The position numbers were made by a program, and so were the translations under genes. A stretch of 64,000 nt of DNA, from positions 455,330-519,329 of the forward strand of contig NZ_JACVPY010000002.1 of assembly GCF_018881635.1 (NCBI RefSeq), given 5' to 3'. Numbering within the stretch: the first letter of the stretch is position 1; each line of letters begins with the position of its first letter. The notes beneath the pieces were generated by a model. That model did not search any database and had not been told where the DNA came from. It saw nothing but the letters and a program-made list of their open reading frames with translations. This document shows, piece by piece, positions 25,994 to 35,657 of this stretch. The stretch is from Polynucleobacter sp. UB-Piko-W3 (GTDB lineage: Bacteria; Pseudomonadota; Gammaproteobacteria; Burkholderiales; Burkholderiaceae).

Positions 25994-27028
25994 CTAAGAA
26001 TCTCTGAGGGCTTTCGCGCACTCGCTGACGAGATCAGGGCCCCTGTAGATGAGGCCGCTATAAATCTGTACCAGGCTGGCGCCGGCCATGATTTTTTCTT
26101 TTGCATCAGCCCCGGACAAAATACCGCCAACACCGATGATGGGTAGCGTATTTCCTAATCTTACCTTGAGTGTTTTGATCACCTCAGTAGAAGCCGCGCG
26201 CACTGGGGCACCCGACAATCCACCTGCTTCTTCACAATGCTGCATACCTTGTACGGCATCTCGTGCAATCGTTGTATTGGTAGCAATGATGGCATCGATA
26301 CCAAACTCCATGGATAGATCGGCAATCAAATTAATATCGCCAGACTCTAAGTCAGGTGCAATTTTTAAGAAGAGTGGTTTACGCACACTATAGCGATCAC
26401 TCAAACGTTTCCTGGCTTCATCTAAACGGCTCAATAATGAGCGCAACATTGCTTCGCCCTGGAGAGCCCGTAGGTTCTGAGTATTGGGGGAAGAGATGTT
26501 CACAGTAATGTAGGAGGCAATTTCATAAACAGCCTCCATTGCCAGAATGTAATCACTAGCGGCATCTCCAATTGGTGTACTGGCATTCTTGCCAATATTC
26601 ATTCCTAAGATGCCACCTTCTTGCCAAAAACGTGAGCGGCGCACTCTATACACGCAAGCATCAACACCGTCATTATTAAATCCCATACGATTGATGATGG
26701 CCTGCGCTTCTGCAAGTCTAAACATGCGTGGCTTTGGATTTCCCGGTTGTGGACGGGGTGTGACTGTGCCGATTTCTAAAAAACCAAATCCGAGAGCGGC
26801 CAACGCATCAATATGTTTGCCGTCTTTGTCTAAGCCAGCAGCTAAGCCCACTGGGTTTGCAAAGGTGATGCCACAAAGCGTTCGAGGGTCAGCCACAGGT
26901 TTGCCAATGAGGTGTTCAAGCAAGCCCCAGCGCTGTGCACGATCTAAATTGCTGAGAGTGAGATTATGGGCTTGTTCGGGATCTAAACAAAAGAGCCAGG
27001 GACGTAAAAGAGAATAACGGTCGATCAT
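25994..27028 (-). CDS. pyrD: Dihydroorotate dehydrogenase (quinone), class 2
   Basis: The 344-aa protein has class-2 PyrD features: an N-terminal amphipathic membrane-associated helix ([20 protein letters not shown]), [53 protein letters not shown], the catalytic-serine loop [11 protein letters not shown], and FMN phosphate-binding IIGVGGI. It oxidises dihydroorotate to orotate at the inner membrane, passing electrons to quinone. It follows bpt by 9 bp on the same strand, making a bpt-pyrD transcription unit likely. Confidence 0.97.
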   Translation of the reverse strand: MIDRYSLLRPWLFCLDPEQAHNLTLSNLDRAQRWGLLEHLIGKPVADPRTLCGITFANPVGLAAGLDKDGKHIDALAALGFGFLEIGTVTPRPQPGNPKPRMFRLAEAQAIINRMGFNNDGVDACVYRVRRSRFWQEGGILGMNIGKNASTPIGDAASDYILAMEAVYEIASYITVNISSPNTQNLRALQGEAMLRSLLSRLDEARKRLSDRYSVRKPLFLKIAPDLESGDINLIADLSMEFGIDAIIATNTTIARDAVQGMQHCEEAGGLSGAPVRAASTEVIKTLKVRLGNTLPIIGVGGILSGADAKEKIMAGASLVQIYSGLIYRGPDLVSECAKALRDS

Positions 27029-27037
27029 GGGTAGATA

Positions 27038-27793
27038 TTATGGCTCAGCTAACCCAGGCAGCGCCTGCCAATGATCATCAATTAAACCTTCCATCGGCTG
27101 ATAGTTGGCCTTATAAGACATTTTTTCACTCTCTTGAATGTAGTAGCCGAGGTAGAGGTAAGGAAGCCCGAGTATTTTGGCCTGCTCGATTTGCCATAAG
27201 ATGCTGTAACTACCAAAGCTAGATCCATGCACCGAGGTATCGAAGAAGGTATATACCGAAGAAATCCCCTGATCTAAGATATCAATCATGCTGACCATGC
27301 GCAGGCGTCCTGGATGCGTATCATGTGGGCCATCCCTAAACTCCACAATGCGCGAGTTGACGCGGCTCTGCAATAGGAACTGCATGTATTGCTCTTGATC
27401 ATCGCTATCCATTTCTCCGCCAGCATGCCTCTCATTTTGATAGCGCTGGTATAGCTGATAGTGCTCCTCTTGATAGCCTAAGTTCAGAACAGATACTTCT
27501 AAGCCAATATGTTTTTTCCAGGCACGACGTTGACTGCGAGAGGATATAAATTCATTCACTAGAATGCGAGTGGCAATGCAGGCTCTGCATTCATCGCAAT
27601 AAGGGCGATAGGTATACAGGCCACTGCGACGAAAGCCGGCATTTAACAGCTCACTATAAGTATCCGCATGAATTAAATGAGATGGTGTTGCTACTTGTGA
27701 GCGGGCTGTGCGATTAGGCAAATAAGAGCAAGGGTAGGGTGCCGTTGCATAAAACTGTAATGCGGTGAGCGGAAGTTCTTTGAGCCTAGTCAT
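27038..27793 (-). CDS. bpt: Aspartate/glutamate leucyltransferase Bpt (N-end rule)
   Basis: The 251-aa protein belongs to the arginyl-tRNA-protein transferase family (ATE): the N-terminal [15 protein letters not shown] segment and the Cys motif [14 protein letters not shown] are diagnostic, and the C-terminal half has the [19 protein letters not shown] segment. Bacterial members of this group (Bpt) add leucine to N-terminal Asp or Glu, marking proteins for ClpS/ClpAP. Its start overlaps the aat stop by 4 bp. The adjacency of both N-degron transferases is a strong functional clue. Confidence 0.95.
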   Translation of the reverse strand: MTRLKELPLTALQFYATAPYPCSYLPNRTARSQVATPSHLIHADTYSELLNAGFRRSGLYTYRPYCDECRACIATRILVNEFISSRSQRRAWKKHIGLEVSVLNLGYQEEHYQLYQRYQNERHAGGEMDSDDQEQYMQFLLQSRVNSRIVEFRDGPHDTHPGRLRMVSMIDILDQGISSVYTFFDTSVHGSSFGSYSILWQIEQAKILGLPYLYLGYYIQESEKMSYKANYQPMEGLIDDHWQALPGLAEP

Positions 27794-28530
27794 AGCCAGT
27801 GGGTCAACATTGTTTTGTCAAAAGTCCAAGATAGTTCAATCTTAGTTTGATTCAAAGATATTTGCAGTTGTTCCAGAAATTCACGTCGGGAGATGGGGGC
27901 TGCACCCAGGGAATGAAGGTGTGAGGTCTCTTGTTGACAATCAATCATGCAAATTCCATTTTGAAGACACCAAGCGCTTAAGGCGGCTAAGGCAATCTTG
28001 GAAGAGCCAGGTTTGCGGCTAAACATGGATTCCCCAAAAACCATAGAACCAAACGATACGCAATATAGACCGCCAATGATCTGACCACCTTCAGTCACTG
28101 CGATGCTATGGGCATGACCTGCATCATGAAGTGCAGTGTAGGCCTCCATGATTTCATGGGTGATCCAAGTGCCATCTTGATCCTTACGGGCGCTAGTGGC
28201 GCAAGCACGAATCACTGCTCCAAAATCTTCATCTACTACGATTTGTGAATGAAGGTCTTGGCAGAAAAGGCGAATGTTTTTTTTCAGAGAGTCGCTGCAT
28301 TTAAATTCTGTAGGCTTGAGCACCATGCGGGGATCTGGCGACCACCATAAGACGGGTTGATTATCGGAGTACCAAGGAAAGATCCCGAGTTGATAAGCTT
28401 GAGATAACTGCCCAGGATAAATGCGTTCGCTCACTGCAATCAGCCCTGGAACGCTAGGATCGGGATCAGATTCAAGCAGTGGGTTTGGAAAGGAGTCCTG
28501 TGGACCTAGCCAAGCAATCTGACTCATCAC
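27790..28530 (-). CDS. aat: Leucyl/phenylalanyl-tRNA-protein transferase
   Basis: The 246-aa protein has the Aat signatures [62 protein letters not shown] and [12 protein letters not shown], and the [20 protein letters not shown] segment. It attaches Leu or Phe from aminoacyl-tRNA to proteins with N-terminal Lys or Arg, for degradation by ClpAP. It lies 17 bp after the Nudix gene and overlaps bpt by 4 bp, forming a compact N-degron module. Length equals that of the known family. Confidence 0.97.
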   Translation of the reverse strand: MMSQIAWLGPQDSFPNPLLESDPDPSVPGLIAVSERIYPGQLSQAYQLGIFPWYSDNQPVLWWSPDPRMVLKPTEFKCSDSLKKNIRLFCQDLHSQIVVDEDFGAVIRACATSARKDQDGTWITHEIMEAYTALHDAGHAHSIAVTEGGQIIGGLYCVSFGSMVFGESMFSRKPGSSKIALAALSAWCLQNGICMIDCQQETSHLHSLGAAPISRREFLEQLQISLNQTKIELSWTFDKTMLTHWL

Positions 28531-28547
28531 TTAATCCACTTCAAGCA

Positions 28548-29108
28548 CTAAATTCTCTCGGATGGCAGCACATCACGACTGCGCACCTGAAATTCTTTGC
28601 CTGTTTCTAAAAGGCCTGCAGCGCGGTCAGCAAAGAACCATTCCAGTGTTTGCTTGACCGTTGGGAAAGCCAACTCTGTCCAAGGAATTTCATGCTCATG
28701 AAAGAGAGCAACCTCAAGACTTTCTTCGCCAGCGCAAAATTGTGGAGAGTTCATTTTCGCTAGGTAGAACAGATGCACCTGTTCTGCATGAGGAACATTT
28801 AACAAGGAGTAGAGTGGACCCATTTCAACCTGAGCACCAGCCTCTTCAAGAGTTTCTCTAGCGGCGCCGTGACTAGTGCTTTCACCAAGCTCCATAAAGC
28901 CTGCAGGTAGCGTCCAGTAGCCATGACGTGGCTCAATAGCGCGACGGCAAAGTAAAACTTGTTTTTCATAAACAGGAATGCTACCCACAACATTACGAGG
29001 ATTTTGATAATGAATGCTCCCGCATGCTTCGCAAACATGACGTTCACGAGAATCATCAGCCGGAATCTTAATTGTCAGCTTGGAGGCACAGTAAGAGCAA
29101 TACTTCAT
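28548..29108 (-). CDS. Nudix hydrolase with N-terminal zinc ribbon
   Basis: The 186-aa protein starts with a four-cysteine ribbon (CSYC then CEACGSIHYQNPR) and continues with a Nudix domain whose box GFMELGESTSHGAARETLEE fits GX5EX7REUXEE. The ribbon-plus-Nudix order resembles NADH pyrophosphatase NudC and its shorter relatives, but the protein lacks the NudC N-terminal domain and the SQPWPFPxS motif was not seen, so the substrate (a nucleoside diphosphate linked to X) is open. It sits between pabBC (9 bp) and aat (17 bp) on the same strand. Confidence 0.9.
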   Translation of the reverse strand: MKYCSYCASKLTIKIPADDSRERHVCEACGSIHYQNPRNVVGSIPVYEKQVLLCRRAIEPRHGYWTLPAGFMELGESTSHGAARETLEEAGAQVEMGPLYSLLNVPHAEQVHLFYLAKMNSPQFCAGEESLEVALFHEHEIPWTELAFPTVKQTLEWFFADRAAGLLETGKEFQVRSRDVLPSERI

Positions 29109-29117
29109 GACAACTTT

Positions 29118-30944
29118 CTAGAATTGGGCTTTGATAAGACCGCGTAGGGCATTCGTAAGAATAATCTCATCTGCCATTGAAACATCATTAATAGTCAGGT
29201 TAGCTTCACGGGCATTCAGTTTTGGGTCAGCAAGCAGGGTTGCACGCATTACCCCAGGCAGTAGGCCTGCAAAAACCGGCGGAGTTAACCATTCCGAGCG
29301 ACCTTGAGGTTTAACAAAAATGCTAGTTCTCCCGCCTTCAGTAACAAAGCCTTGTTCATTGGCGAACAGAGCATCAAAGCCGCCTAATCGAACAGCTGTT
29401 TGCCAAGCCAGATCGTAAAGACTGCGATTGCTTACCTTATGGCGCAATAAAGCGTCGCCAGAAAACATTTCTGTATTGCAGGACAGAATATCCTTAGCCC
29501 AGAAAATTTTGACTGGCTCATTGAGAGAGTCGAGCACTCCTGTGGAAACCGAAAGATCACCGTTTGTTGCAAGATCAAGCCTCAGCCTGAAAGTAATTCC
29601 AGTATCTAGTGATGAGCAACTGTTTTCAACTACTGCTTTTGCAGTAGGTCGATTAAAGGCAATTCCTAATGCTAAAGCGGAGGATTGCATACGATCTAGA
29701 TGCATTTCTAATTTCTGAGGAAGCTTGTCAACTACAGAAATCGTTTCAAACAGTCCAGTCGAGGAGGATAGATTGATCAGGAAGTTCGACTTAATACGAC
29801 ATTCTTCCCATTCTTGTTTTGGATCAGAATCATTGGTGATGCCAGCCCCAATACCTAAGGTAAAGGTGGAGGCGTGCGATGAAATTTCTTCTGCAATCTC
29901 AACGGTCCGAATGGGAACACTAAAGGCAAAGTCACCGCCAGGATCAATCCAGCCTAAGGCGCCGCAGTAATAGCCACGATCTTCAGGCTCTAGCTCCTGA
30001 ATAATTTGCATGCTACGTTTTTTGGGGGCGCCTGTGACAGATCCACAGGGGAAGACGGCATTCAAAATATCCAAGAGAGAAGTATCGGGCTTAGCTTGAC
30101 CTTGCACAGTTGAAGTCATCTGCAACACATCACCATGCCTAGCCACGTCAAATAAATTGGGCACAGTGACCGTGCCTGGTAAAGAGATGCGGCTAAGATC
30201 ATTGCGTAATAGATCCACAATCATCACATTTTCAGCTTGGTTCTTAGGATCATCAGATAGAGCACTGGCTACTTCAGATAAAGCACTTGCAGTGCCTTTC
30301 ATGGGCATGGCTTTGAGGGTATCGCCTTCACGAGATATAAAGAGCTCGGGAGATTGGGATAGCAGGTAATTGCCATCGTGTGAGATGTAAGCCCCAAATC
30401 TACCCGGTTGACGATCACGCAGACGACTATACAAAGCGAGAGGAGAGCCGTAAGTTTTGCCAGTAATGCGATAGGTATGATTGATTTGATAGGTATCACC
30501 ACTACGAATGTATTCCAAAATACTAGCGATATCAGAAGCAAACTGCTTCTCATTTAATGACTCATGCACATCGAGAACACCAGCAGACCTCTGCTCAGTC
30601 TCGAGTAGGGCTAGCTGATCAGCAATCAAGCCATCAACTTGCTCCTTAGACAGTTTGTCAAAAGCTTTGAATGACCAAGCTTCAATCAGTGGATGGGAGC
30701 TTAAAGTGCTTCCCACTCTTTGTGGGAGACGATGAATTTGTCTACCCAGCTCATAAGCAAATGCAGCAACTACAAACTCCCCTCTAGCAAGAGATGCCTC
30801 AATTTGGGCTAAACAAGTCTGAGTGTTCGATAAATCCAGTGCGTTATCGCCACTAGAAAGAATCCGCCAATAATGGAGCGGTCTTTCATAATGGCGACTA
30901 GATGGTTTGGCCGCTGTACTTTGCGCATCATCGAGCAAAATCAT
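29118..30944 (-). CDS. pabBC: Fused aminodeoxychorismate synthase component I / aminodeoxychorismate lyase (PabB-PabC)
   Basis: The 608-aa protein fuses two folate-pathway enzymes. Residues 1 to about 390 are PabB (chorismate-binding): EYIRSGDTYQINHTYR, LSQSPELFISREGDTLKAMPMKGTA, MIVDLLRNDLSRI and PCGSVTGAPKKRSMQII. The remainder is a class IV aminotransferase fold (PabC): STGLFETISV, HLDRMQSSALALGI, TEGGRTSIFV, PGVMRATLL. Together they make 4-aminobenzoate from aminodeoxychorismate. The PabB N-terminal region is shorter than in TrpE. Such fusions are known in Burkholderiales. A glutamine amidotransferase (PabA) is not in the window. Confidence 0.93.
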   Translation of the reverse strand: MILLDDAQSTAAKPSSRHYERPLHYWRILSSGDNALDLSNTQTCLAQIEASLARGEFVVAAFAYELGRQIHRLPQRVGSTLSSHPLIEAWSFKAFDKLSKEQVDGLIADQLALLETEQRSAGVLDVHESLNEKQFASDIASILEYIRSGDTYQINHTYRITGKTYGSPLALYSRLRDRQPGRFGAYISHDGNYLLSQSPELFISREGDTLKAMPMKGTASALSEVASALSDDPKNQAENVMIVDLLRNDLSRISLPGTVTVPNLFDVARHGDVLQMTSTVQGQAKPDTSLLDILNAVFPCGSVTGAPKKRSMQIIQELEPEDRGYYCGALGWIDPGGDFAFSVPIRTVEIAEEISSHASTFTLGIGAGITNDSDPKQEWEECRIKSNFLINLSSSTGLFETISVVDKLPQKLEMHLDRMQSSALALGIAFNRPTAKAVVENSCSSLDTGITFRLRLDLATNGDLSVSTGVLDSLNEPVKIFWAKDILSCNTEMFSGDALLRHKVSNRSLYDLAWQTAVRLGGFDALFANEQGFVTEGGRTSIFVKPQGRSEWLTPPVFAGLLPGVMRATLLADPKLNAREANLTINDVSMADEIILTNALRGLIKAQF

Positions 30945-30967
30945 TGCGGCTACCTTATTTCTTCTAT

Positions 30968-31543
30968 TTATTTCAGCAGAGTAGCTGATTCAATCGTCAC
31001 TGTCTTAGAGGGAACGTCGGCCATTCTACCCATGCGCGGTGCTGGAGCAACTATGGTTGGTATCTTGCGGATGGCATCAATAGTTTGTGTACCAGAAATC
31101 ACTTTGCCAAATACGGTATAGCCATTACCCATAGCATTGGGGAAGTCTAGTGCGGCATTATCATTAACGTTAATGAAGAATTGGGAAGTGGCAGAATCTG
31201 GATCAGATGTGCGTGCCATCGCAATGGTGTAACGATTGTTCCTTAAGCCATTTTGTGCTTCTGACACAACTGGGGCATTAGTCGATTTTTGATTCAGGTC
31301 GGAAGTGAAGCCACCACCTTGAATCATGAAGCCATCAATCACACGATGAAAGATAGTACCGTTGTAAAAACCACTCTTCACATAGTTCAAAAAGTTGGCA
31401 GTAGTCTTTGGGGCCTTCACATCATCTAACTCGACAACAAAGTTACCCAGAGTAGTTTTGAATTCAACCTGGGGGCCTGCAATCACTGCTTGGCTAGTAA
31501 TGCAAGCAGTAACGAGGATTAGGCTGGTGAAAAGCTTACGCAT
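30968..31543 (-). CDS. ppiA: Periplasmic peptidyl-prolyl cis-trans isomerase, cyclophilin type
   Basis: The 191-aa protein has a signal peptide (MRKLFTSLILVTACITSQAV, cut near VIA) and a cyclophilin domain: FHRVIDGFMIQGGGF, SATSQFFINVNDNAALDF and YTVFGKVISGTQTIDAI. The catalytic Arg (FHRV) and Phe/Gln residues are present. The signal peptide places it in the periplasm, so it is closer to PpiA than PpiB in role. It lies 23 bp upstream of pabBC and may be co-transcribed with it. Confidence 0.94.
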   Translation of the reverse strand: MRKLFTSLILVTACITSQAVIAGPQVEFKTTLGNFVVELDDVKAPKTTANFLNYVKSGFYNGTIFHRVIDGFMIQGGGFTSDLNQKSTNAPVVSEAQNGLRNNRYTIAMARTSDPDSATSQFFINVNDNAALDFPNAMGNGYTVFGKVISGTQTIDAIRKIPTIVAPAPRMGRMADVPSKTVTIESATLLK

Positions 31544-31591
31544 AAAGACTCCTTGAATGAAATGAATAGAACAATTGTATTGTGCAAAGTG

Positions 31592-32215
31592 TTACGTAAG
31601 ACCGTTGGGAACATTCCCAGCGTAGGCATAGGGGGCTTCTTCAAACATCCCTGGCCGGGTAAGATAATCGAGCGCCCAATCAATGGTATCAAGACCCCAA
31701 AAGCAATGCTGATTGAGGATTAGGCTAGGCACCCCAAAGGCACCATCCGCTTTAGCCTGATTGGTGTTCGCAACTAAGGCAGCTTTAATCTCTGGGCTTT
31801 CAGGTCTTGGCGTTTCGCTAGGCAATCCTAAATAAATGCAAAACTCTGACCAAGAAAGATTGGGATCTTTGCCTTCAATCCAAACATAATCAAAGGCACG
31901 TTCTACCATTTCCCATCCGGCATTCTTTTCCAGGAGCAGACGCTGTGCTGCTACTGTGAGAAATGGATGGTGCTCAGGAAAACGAAAGGGGACACCTAAT
32001 TTTTCTGCTTGCCATACGCAAAATTGATAGGTATGTGGTCTCTTAGCAGCCACTTCTCCCGGACCTACATTATCAGTAGCCCTTAAAAGGCCACCCAGAA
32101 GCACAGGCACCGGCTTGATATCAAGCTGTTTCAGACGCTGCCTTTGTTTTACATACAGATAGGCGAAGGGCGAAATAATGTCGTAATACAAAGTGGCTGA
32201 AGTTTTTTCACTCAT
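31592..32215 (-). CDS. 2-hydroxychromene-2-carboxylate isomerase family protein (DsbA/kappa-GST fold)
   Basis: The protein of 207 aa begins SEKTSATLYYDIISPFAYLY: the Ser-Pro in the first strand is the glutathione-activating serine of HCCA isomerases and kappa GSTs. GVPFRFPEHHP, AFDYVWIEGKDPN and DGAFGVPSLIL are further family motifs. The family isomerises ring-cleavage products of naphthalene-type degradation with glutathione, but many members serve unknown glutathione-dependent reactions. The ATG at 32215 is chosen because an upstream extension would run into rarA coding sequence and the family starts here. It follows rarA by 10 bp. Confidence 0.88.
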   Translation of the reverse strand: MSEKTSATLYYDIISPFAYLYVKQRQRLKQLDIKPVPVLLGGLLRATDNVGPGEVAAKRPHTYQFCVWQAEKLGVPFRFPEHHPFLTVAAQRLLLEKNAGWEMVERAFDYVWIEGKDPNLSWSEFCIYLGLPSETPRPESPEIKAALVANTNQAKADGAFGVPSLILNQHCFWGLDTIDWALDYLTRPGMFEEAPYAYAGNVPNGLT

Positions 32216-32225
32216 CTGCTTATTC

Positions 32226-33539
32226 CTATTTCTGTTTGTACTCAGCATCAAGTTTGCGTAAGAAAGCCATCTTTTCCTTAATTTGACTCTCCAGGCCGCG
32301 CTCAACAGGTTCGTACCAGTGGGGCTCTGACATGCCTTCGGGCAAATAAGACTCACCAGCAGCATAGCCGTGTGGCTCATCATGGGCGTAGCGATACTCT
32401 TTGCCATGTCCAAGCTCTTTCATGAGCTTGGTGGGCGCATTACGGAGATGGTTTGGTACGGATTGAGATTGGTCCTCTGCAACATAAGCGCGCGCAGCAT
32501 TAAACGCGTTGTAGCTAGCATTACTTTTTGAAGCCACCGCGAGATACACCACTGCTTGACCCAGAGCAAGTTCACCCTCAGGCGAGCCCAATCTTTCAAA
32601 TGTTTGGGCAGCATCATTTGCCAATTGCATGGCTCTAGGGTCTGCCAAGCCAATATCTTCCCAAGCCATGCGAATAATGCGGCGCGCTAGGTAACGAGGA
32701 TCTGCGCCGCCATCGAGCATGCGACAAAACCAATACAGCGCTGCATCAGGGTTAGAGCCTCGAACTGATTTATGTAGCGCAGAAATCTGGTCATAAAACT
32801 GATCACCACCCTTATCAAAACGACGTGCTTGAGTAGTGAGAGCATTTTCAATAAAAGCTTGGTTAATGACCTTAATAGGAGAGTCGGGTGTTAGAACGGC
32901 ATTGCGGATTTGCTCAAGCAGATTTAATAGACGACGAGCATCGCCATCGGCATTCGAGATCAAAGCATCGATTGCGCTATCGTCAAATTTCACATCCGGC
33001 ATTGCATGTTGATGCCCGCGAATAAATAGCTGCTTGAGCTCATCTGCAGTTAAGGACTTTAGAACGTAGACCTGGGCACGAGATAGCAGTGCTGAGTTCA
33101 CCTCAAATGAGGGATTCTCAGTGGTGGCGCCAATAAAAGTAAATAAGCCCGATTCCACATGCGGTAGCAGAGCATCTTGCTGGCTCTTATTAAAACGATG
33201 GATCTCATCGACAAATAAAATCGTTTGCTTGCCATACTGAGCCATGTTTTGCTCAGCTTGTTCAATGGCTTCGCGTATTTCTTTAACTCCAGCCAATACT
33301 GCAGAGATGGCAATGAATTCTCGATCAAATGCTTTTGCTGAGAGTCGGGCTAAAGTCGTTTTGCCAACACCGGGAGGCCCCCACAAAATCATGGAGTGTG
33401 GTTTGCCTGAGGCAAATGCCAGATTGAGTGACTTACCTAGCGCTAATAAATGGGTTTGTCCAATAACCTCTTCAATTGTTTTCGGGCGCAATGCTTCTGC
33501 TAAGGGTGGCGGTGGAGTGCTATCGAAAAGACCGCTCAT
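32226..33539 (-). CDS. rarA: Replication-associated recombination protein A (RarA/MgsA)
   Basis: The protein of 437 aa is an AAA+ ATPase of the clamp-loader type: [16 protein letters not shown] start, Walker [12 protein letters not shown], Walker [20 protein letters not shown] and [12 protein letters not shown] sensor, then the MgsA tetramerisation region ([34 protein letters not shown]) and the C-terminal YRYAHDEP. It acts at stalled replication forks. ATG 33539 is preferred over an in-frame TTG at 33569 that would overlap the upstream gene. It begins 4 bp after the stop of the DUF3429 gene. Confidence 0.96.
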   Translation of the reverse strand: MSGLFDSTPPPPLAEALRPKTIEEVIGQTHLLALGKSLNLAFASGKPHSMILWGPPGVGKTTLARLSAKAFDREFIAISAVLAGVKEIREAIEQAEQNMAQYGKQTILFVDEIHRFNKSQQDALLPHVESGLFTFIGATTENPSFEVNSALLSRAQVYVLKSLTADELKQLFIRGHQHAMPDVKFDDSAIDALISNADGDARRLLNLLEQIRNAVLTPDSPIKVINQAFIENALTTQARRFDKGGDQFYDQISALHKSVRGSNPDAALYWFCRMLDGGADPRYLARRIIRMAWEDIGLADPRAMQLANDAAQTFERLGSPEGELALGQAVVYLAVASKSNASYNAFNAARAYVAEDQSQSVPNHLRNAPTKLMKELGHGKEYRYAHDEPHGYAAGESYLPEGMSEPHWYEPVERGLESQIKEKMAFLRKLDAEYKQK

Positions 33540-33543
33540 TAAA

Positions 33544-34023
33544 TCATGCTTGGATAAAGAGAATGACAATGGCCGCCCATACCAAGCAAGCGGCAGCGAT
33601 ATAAGTTAAGCGATTACGAATCGTCATGAAAGCGCTACGTGCGACTTCATCAGAAAAATAATATTGATAAGTACTTTGATCAATATTGCGCTGAATGATT
33701 AAGGTAGATGCCATGATTAACAAGCCCACTGGAATATAGATATGCAGCGCAAGCCAAGCAACTAGGGCGGGAATAACACCCCAGATCCAAGCATTACGAT
33801 CAATCCAGCGATCACCGCTAGGTGCTTTACCCAAAGTATGTAAATTAGCGCCCCAATGTAAGGCTCCCATAAATGCAGTAATGACTGCGCCATAGCCGGC
33901 CAGAGATTCTGCGCTTAAATAATTTAATGGGGTTGGTGCTAATTGCACCATCAATGCAAGCCCAATAAAAGGAATCAGACCAGCGTAGGCTAGTTTTTGT
34001 ATGAGAGGTGGAATTGGGTTCAC
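33544..34023 (-). CDS. DUF3429 family membrane protein
   Basis: The 159-aa protein has about five hydrophobic helices: LAYAGLIPFIGLALMVQL, an AGYGAVITAFMGALHWG segment typical of DUF3429, WIWGVIPALVAWLALHIY, VGLLIMASTLIIQ and a final YIAAACLVWAAIVILF. Function is unknown. It lies immediately upstream of rarA on the same strand; the pairing is positional and does not by itself suggest a role in recombination. Confidence 0.88.
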   Translation of the reverse strand: MNPIPPLIQKLAYAGLIPFIGLALMVQLAPTPLNYLSAESLAGYGAVITAFMGALHWGANLHTLGKAPSGDRWIDRNAWIWGVIPALVAWLALHIYIPVGLLIMASTLIIQRNIDQSTYQYYFSDEVARSAFMTIRNRLTYIAAACLVWAAIVILFIQA

Positions 34024-34056
34024 GAGTGCTTCAGTATTAGAGGGTTAATCGATGGG

Positions 34057-34914
34057 TCATGATTTATGGTAGGTATATACACCGCGACCTGTTTTACGAC
34101 CAAGGTAACCAGCCGCTACCATTTCACGAAGGAGTGGGCAAGGGCGGTATTTGGAGTCGCTAAAGTTCTCAAAATACACTTCCATGACTGCTAAGCAAGT
34201 ATCTAGACCGATCAGGTCAGCTAAAGCTAAAGGACCAATCGGTTGATTGCAGCCCAACTTCATTCCGGCATCGATATCTTCGGGGCTAGCAAGCCCTTCT
34301 GATAATACAAAAAATGCCTCATTAATCATTGGCAACAAAATGCGGTTCACCACAAACCCTGGTGAATTTTTAACAGTGATAGGCTCTTTGCCAACGCGTT
34401 TGGCCATATCAATAATTGCAGCATGGGTTACATCACTGGTTTGTAGACCACGAATGACTTCAACCAAAGCCATGAGGGGCGGTGGATTAAAGAAGTGCAT
34501 TCCAATAAACCGAGCTGGGTTTGAGTCTAGAGCAGCTAACTTAGTGATAGATAGGGAGGAAGTATTGGTCGCAATGATGGTGTCTTTGCTCACGATCTCA
34601 TCGACTTGCTTCAGAATTTTTTCTTTGACAGCCTGGTTTTCGGTAGCAGCTTCAATCACAAAACCCAAGCCTTTTAAATCAGCATAAGAGGTGCTGCCTT
34701 TAATGCGCCTTAGCGCTGCTGCTTTTCCGTCGGCAGTCAGTGTCTCTTTTTTAATGAGGCGATCTAAGCTTTTGCTAATTTGATCTAAGCCGCGCTGTAC
34801 AGCTGCTTCATTGATATCCACCATGACGACATCTAGACCGGCAACCGCGCAAACCTGCGCAATACCATTACCCATCGTACCTGCACCGATCACACCGACT
34901 GATTCAATCTTCAT
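34057..34914 (-). CDS. hbd: 3-hydroxybutyryl-CoA dehydrogenase
   Basis: The protein of 285 aa has an N-terminal Rossmann motif (VGVIGAGTMGNGIAQVCAVAG), the catalytic His region FIGMHFFNPPPLMALVEVIRG, the dehydrogenase motif GKEPITVKNSPGFVVNRIL, and a C-terminal domain (GCNQPIGPLALADLIGLD). It interconverts acetoacetyl-CoA and (S)-3-hydroxybutyryl-CoA. Its length fits single-domain Hbd rather than the FadB fusion. ATG 34914 is chosen because AGAGGA lies 7 bases upstream, inside the end of the GST gene that stops one base earlier; the two are probably coupled in translation. Confidence 0.93.
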   Translation of the reverse strand: MKIESVGVIGAGTMGNGIAQVCAVAGLDVVMVDINEAAVQRGLDQISKSLDRLIKKETLTADGKAAALRRIKGSTSYADLKGLGFVIEAATENQAVKEKILKQVDEIVSKDTIIATNTSSLSITKLAALDSNPARFIGMHFFNPPPLMALVEVIRGLQTSDVTHAAIIDMAKRVGKEPITVKNSPGFVVNRILLPMINEAFFVLSEGLASPEDIDAGMKLGCNQPIGPLALADLIGLDTCLAVMEVYFENFSDSKYRPCPLLREMVAAGYLGRKTGRGVYTYHKS

Positions 34915-34915
34915 T

Positions 34916-35641
34916 TCATTTCCTCTTTTGATACTGTGTTGAGCCAAATAATTGCTCTCGAGCCTTGTTGTCAGTCAAAGGCTTGCGTAATGCGGTTAGC
35001 ACTTCACAACCCCGTTTGACGGCTGGGCGCTCACCGATCATTTCGAACCAAGCCTTGAAATGGGGGTAGTCATTAATCTCCATACCTTGATTCTTCCAAT
35101 TGCGGGTCCAAGGGAAAATGGCGATATCTGCTATGGAGTAGCTTTTACCGGCAATATAGGGATTATCTTTGAGTTGCTGATCGAGAACACCATATAAACG
35201 TTTGGCTTCATTGGTATAGCGATTAATTGCATAGTCAATAATCTCCGGCGCATAGAGCCGGAAATGATGGTTTTGCCCAAGCATCGGTCCTAAGCCACCC
35301 ATTTGGAACATTAGCCATTGCAAAACCTCATACTTGGCACGAGTCGTCTTAGGAAGAAATTTGCCAGTCTTACTTGCGAGATACAGCAAGATAGCGCCGG
35401 ACTCAAAAATACTGATAGGTTTTCCATCTGGCCCATTTGGGTCTACTAAAGCAGGGATTTTATTGTTCGGGCTAATCTTTAAGAAGTCTTTGGCAAATTG
35501 ATCACCAGTACCAATGTTAATTGGAATAGCAGTCCAATCTTTACCCAAGCGATAGCCACATTCCTCGAGCATGATGTGCACTTTGTGGCCATTTGGCGTT
35601 GGCCAACTGTAGACATCGATCATATTGTTTGATTTCTTCAT
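34916..35641 (-). CDS. Glutathione S-transferase family protein, YfcG/YghU-like
   Basis: The 241-aa protein has a thioredoxin-like N-terminal domain with the TPNGHKVHIMLEECG active-site segment of YfcG/Ure2p-like (nu-class) GSTs, the cis-Pro and SIFESGAILLYLA motifs, and a helical C-terminal domain with YSIADIAIFPWTR. This subgroup binds two glutathione molecules and reduces disulfides. It lies 16 bp after the aminotransferase gene and is coupled to hbd. Physiological substrate is not known. A downstream start (ATG at 35623, IDVYSWPTPNG) is also possible. Confidence 0.92.
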   Translation of the reverse strand: MKKSNNMIDVYSWPTPNGHKVHIMLEECGYRLGKDWTAIPINIGTGDQFAKDFLKISPNNKIPALVDPNGPDGKPISIFESGAILLYLASKTGKFLPKTTRAKYEVLQWLMFQMGGLGPMLGQNHHFRLYAPEIIDYAINRYTNEAKRLYGVLDQQLKDNPYIAGKSYSIADIAIFPWTRNWKNQGMEINDYPHFKAWFEMIGERPAVKRGCEVLTALRKPLTDNKAREQLFGSTQYQKRK

Positions 35642-35657
35642 TGCTATGGTTCTCTCT

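Noticed and set aside
32216..32413. 66-codon N-terminal extension of the HCCA-isomerase-like gene
   Set aside because: It runs through rarA coding sequence and has no family similarity; the true start is 32215.
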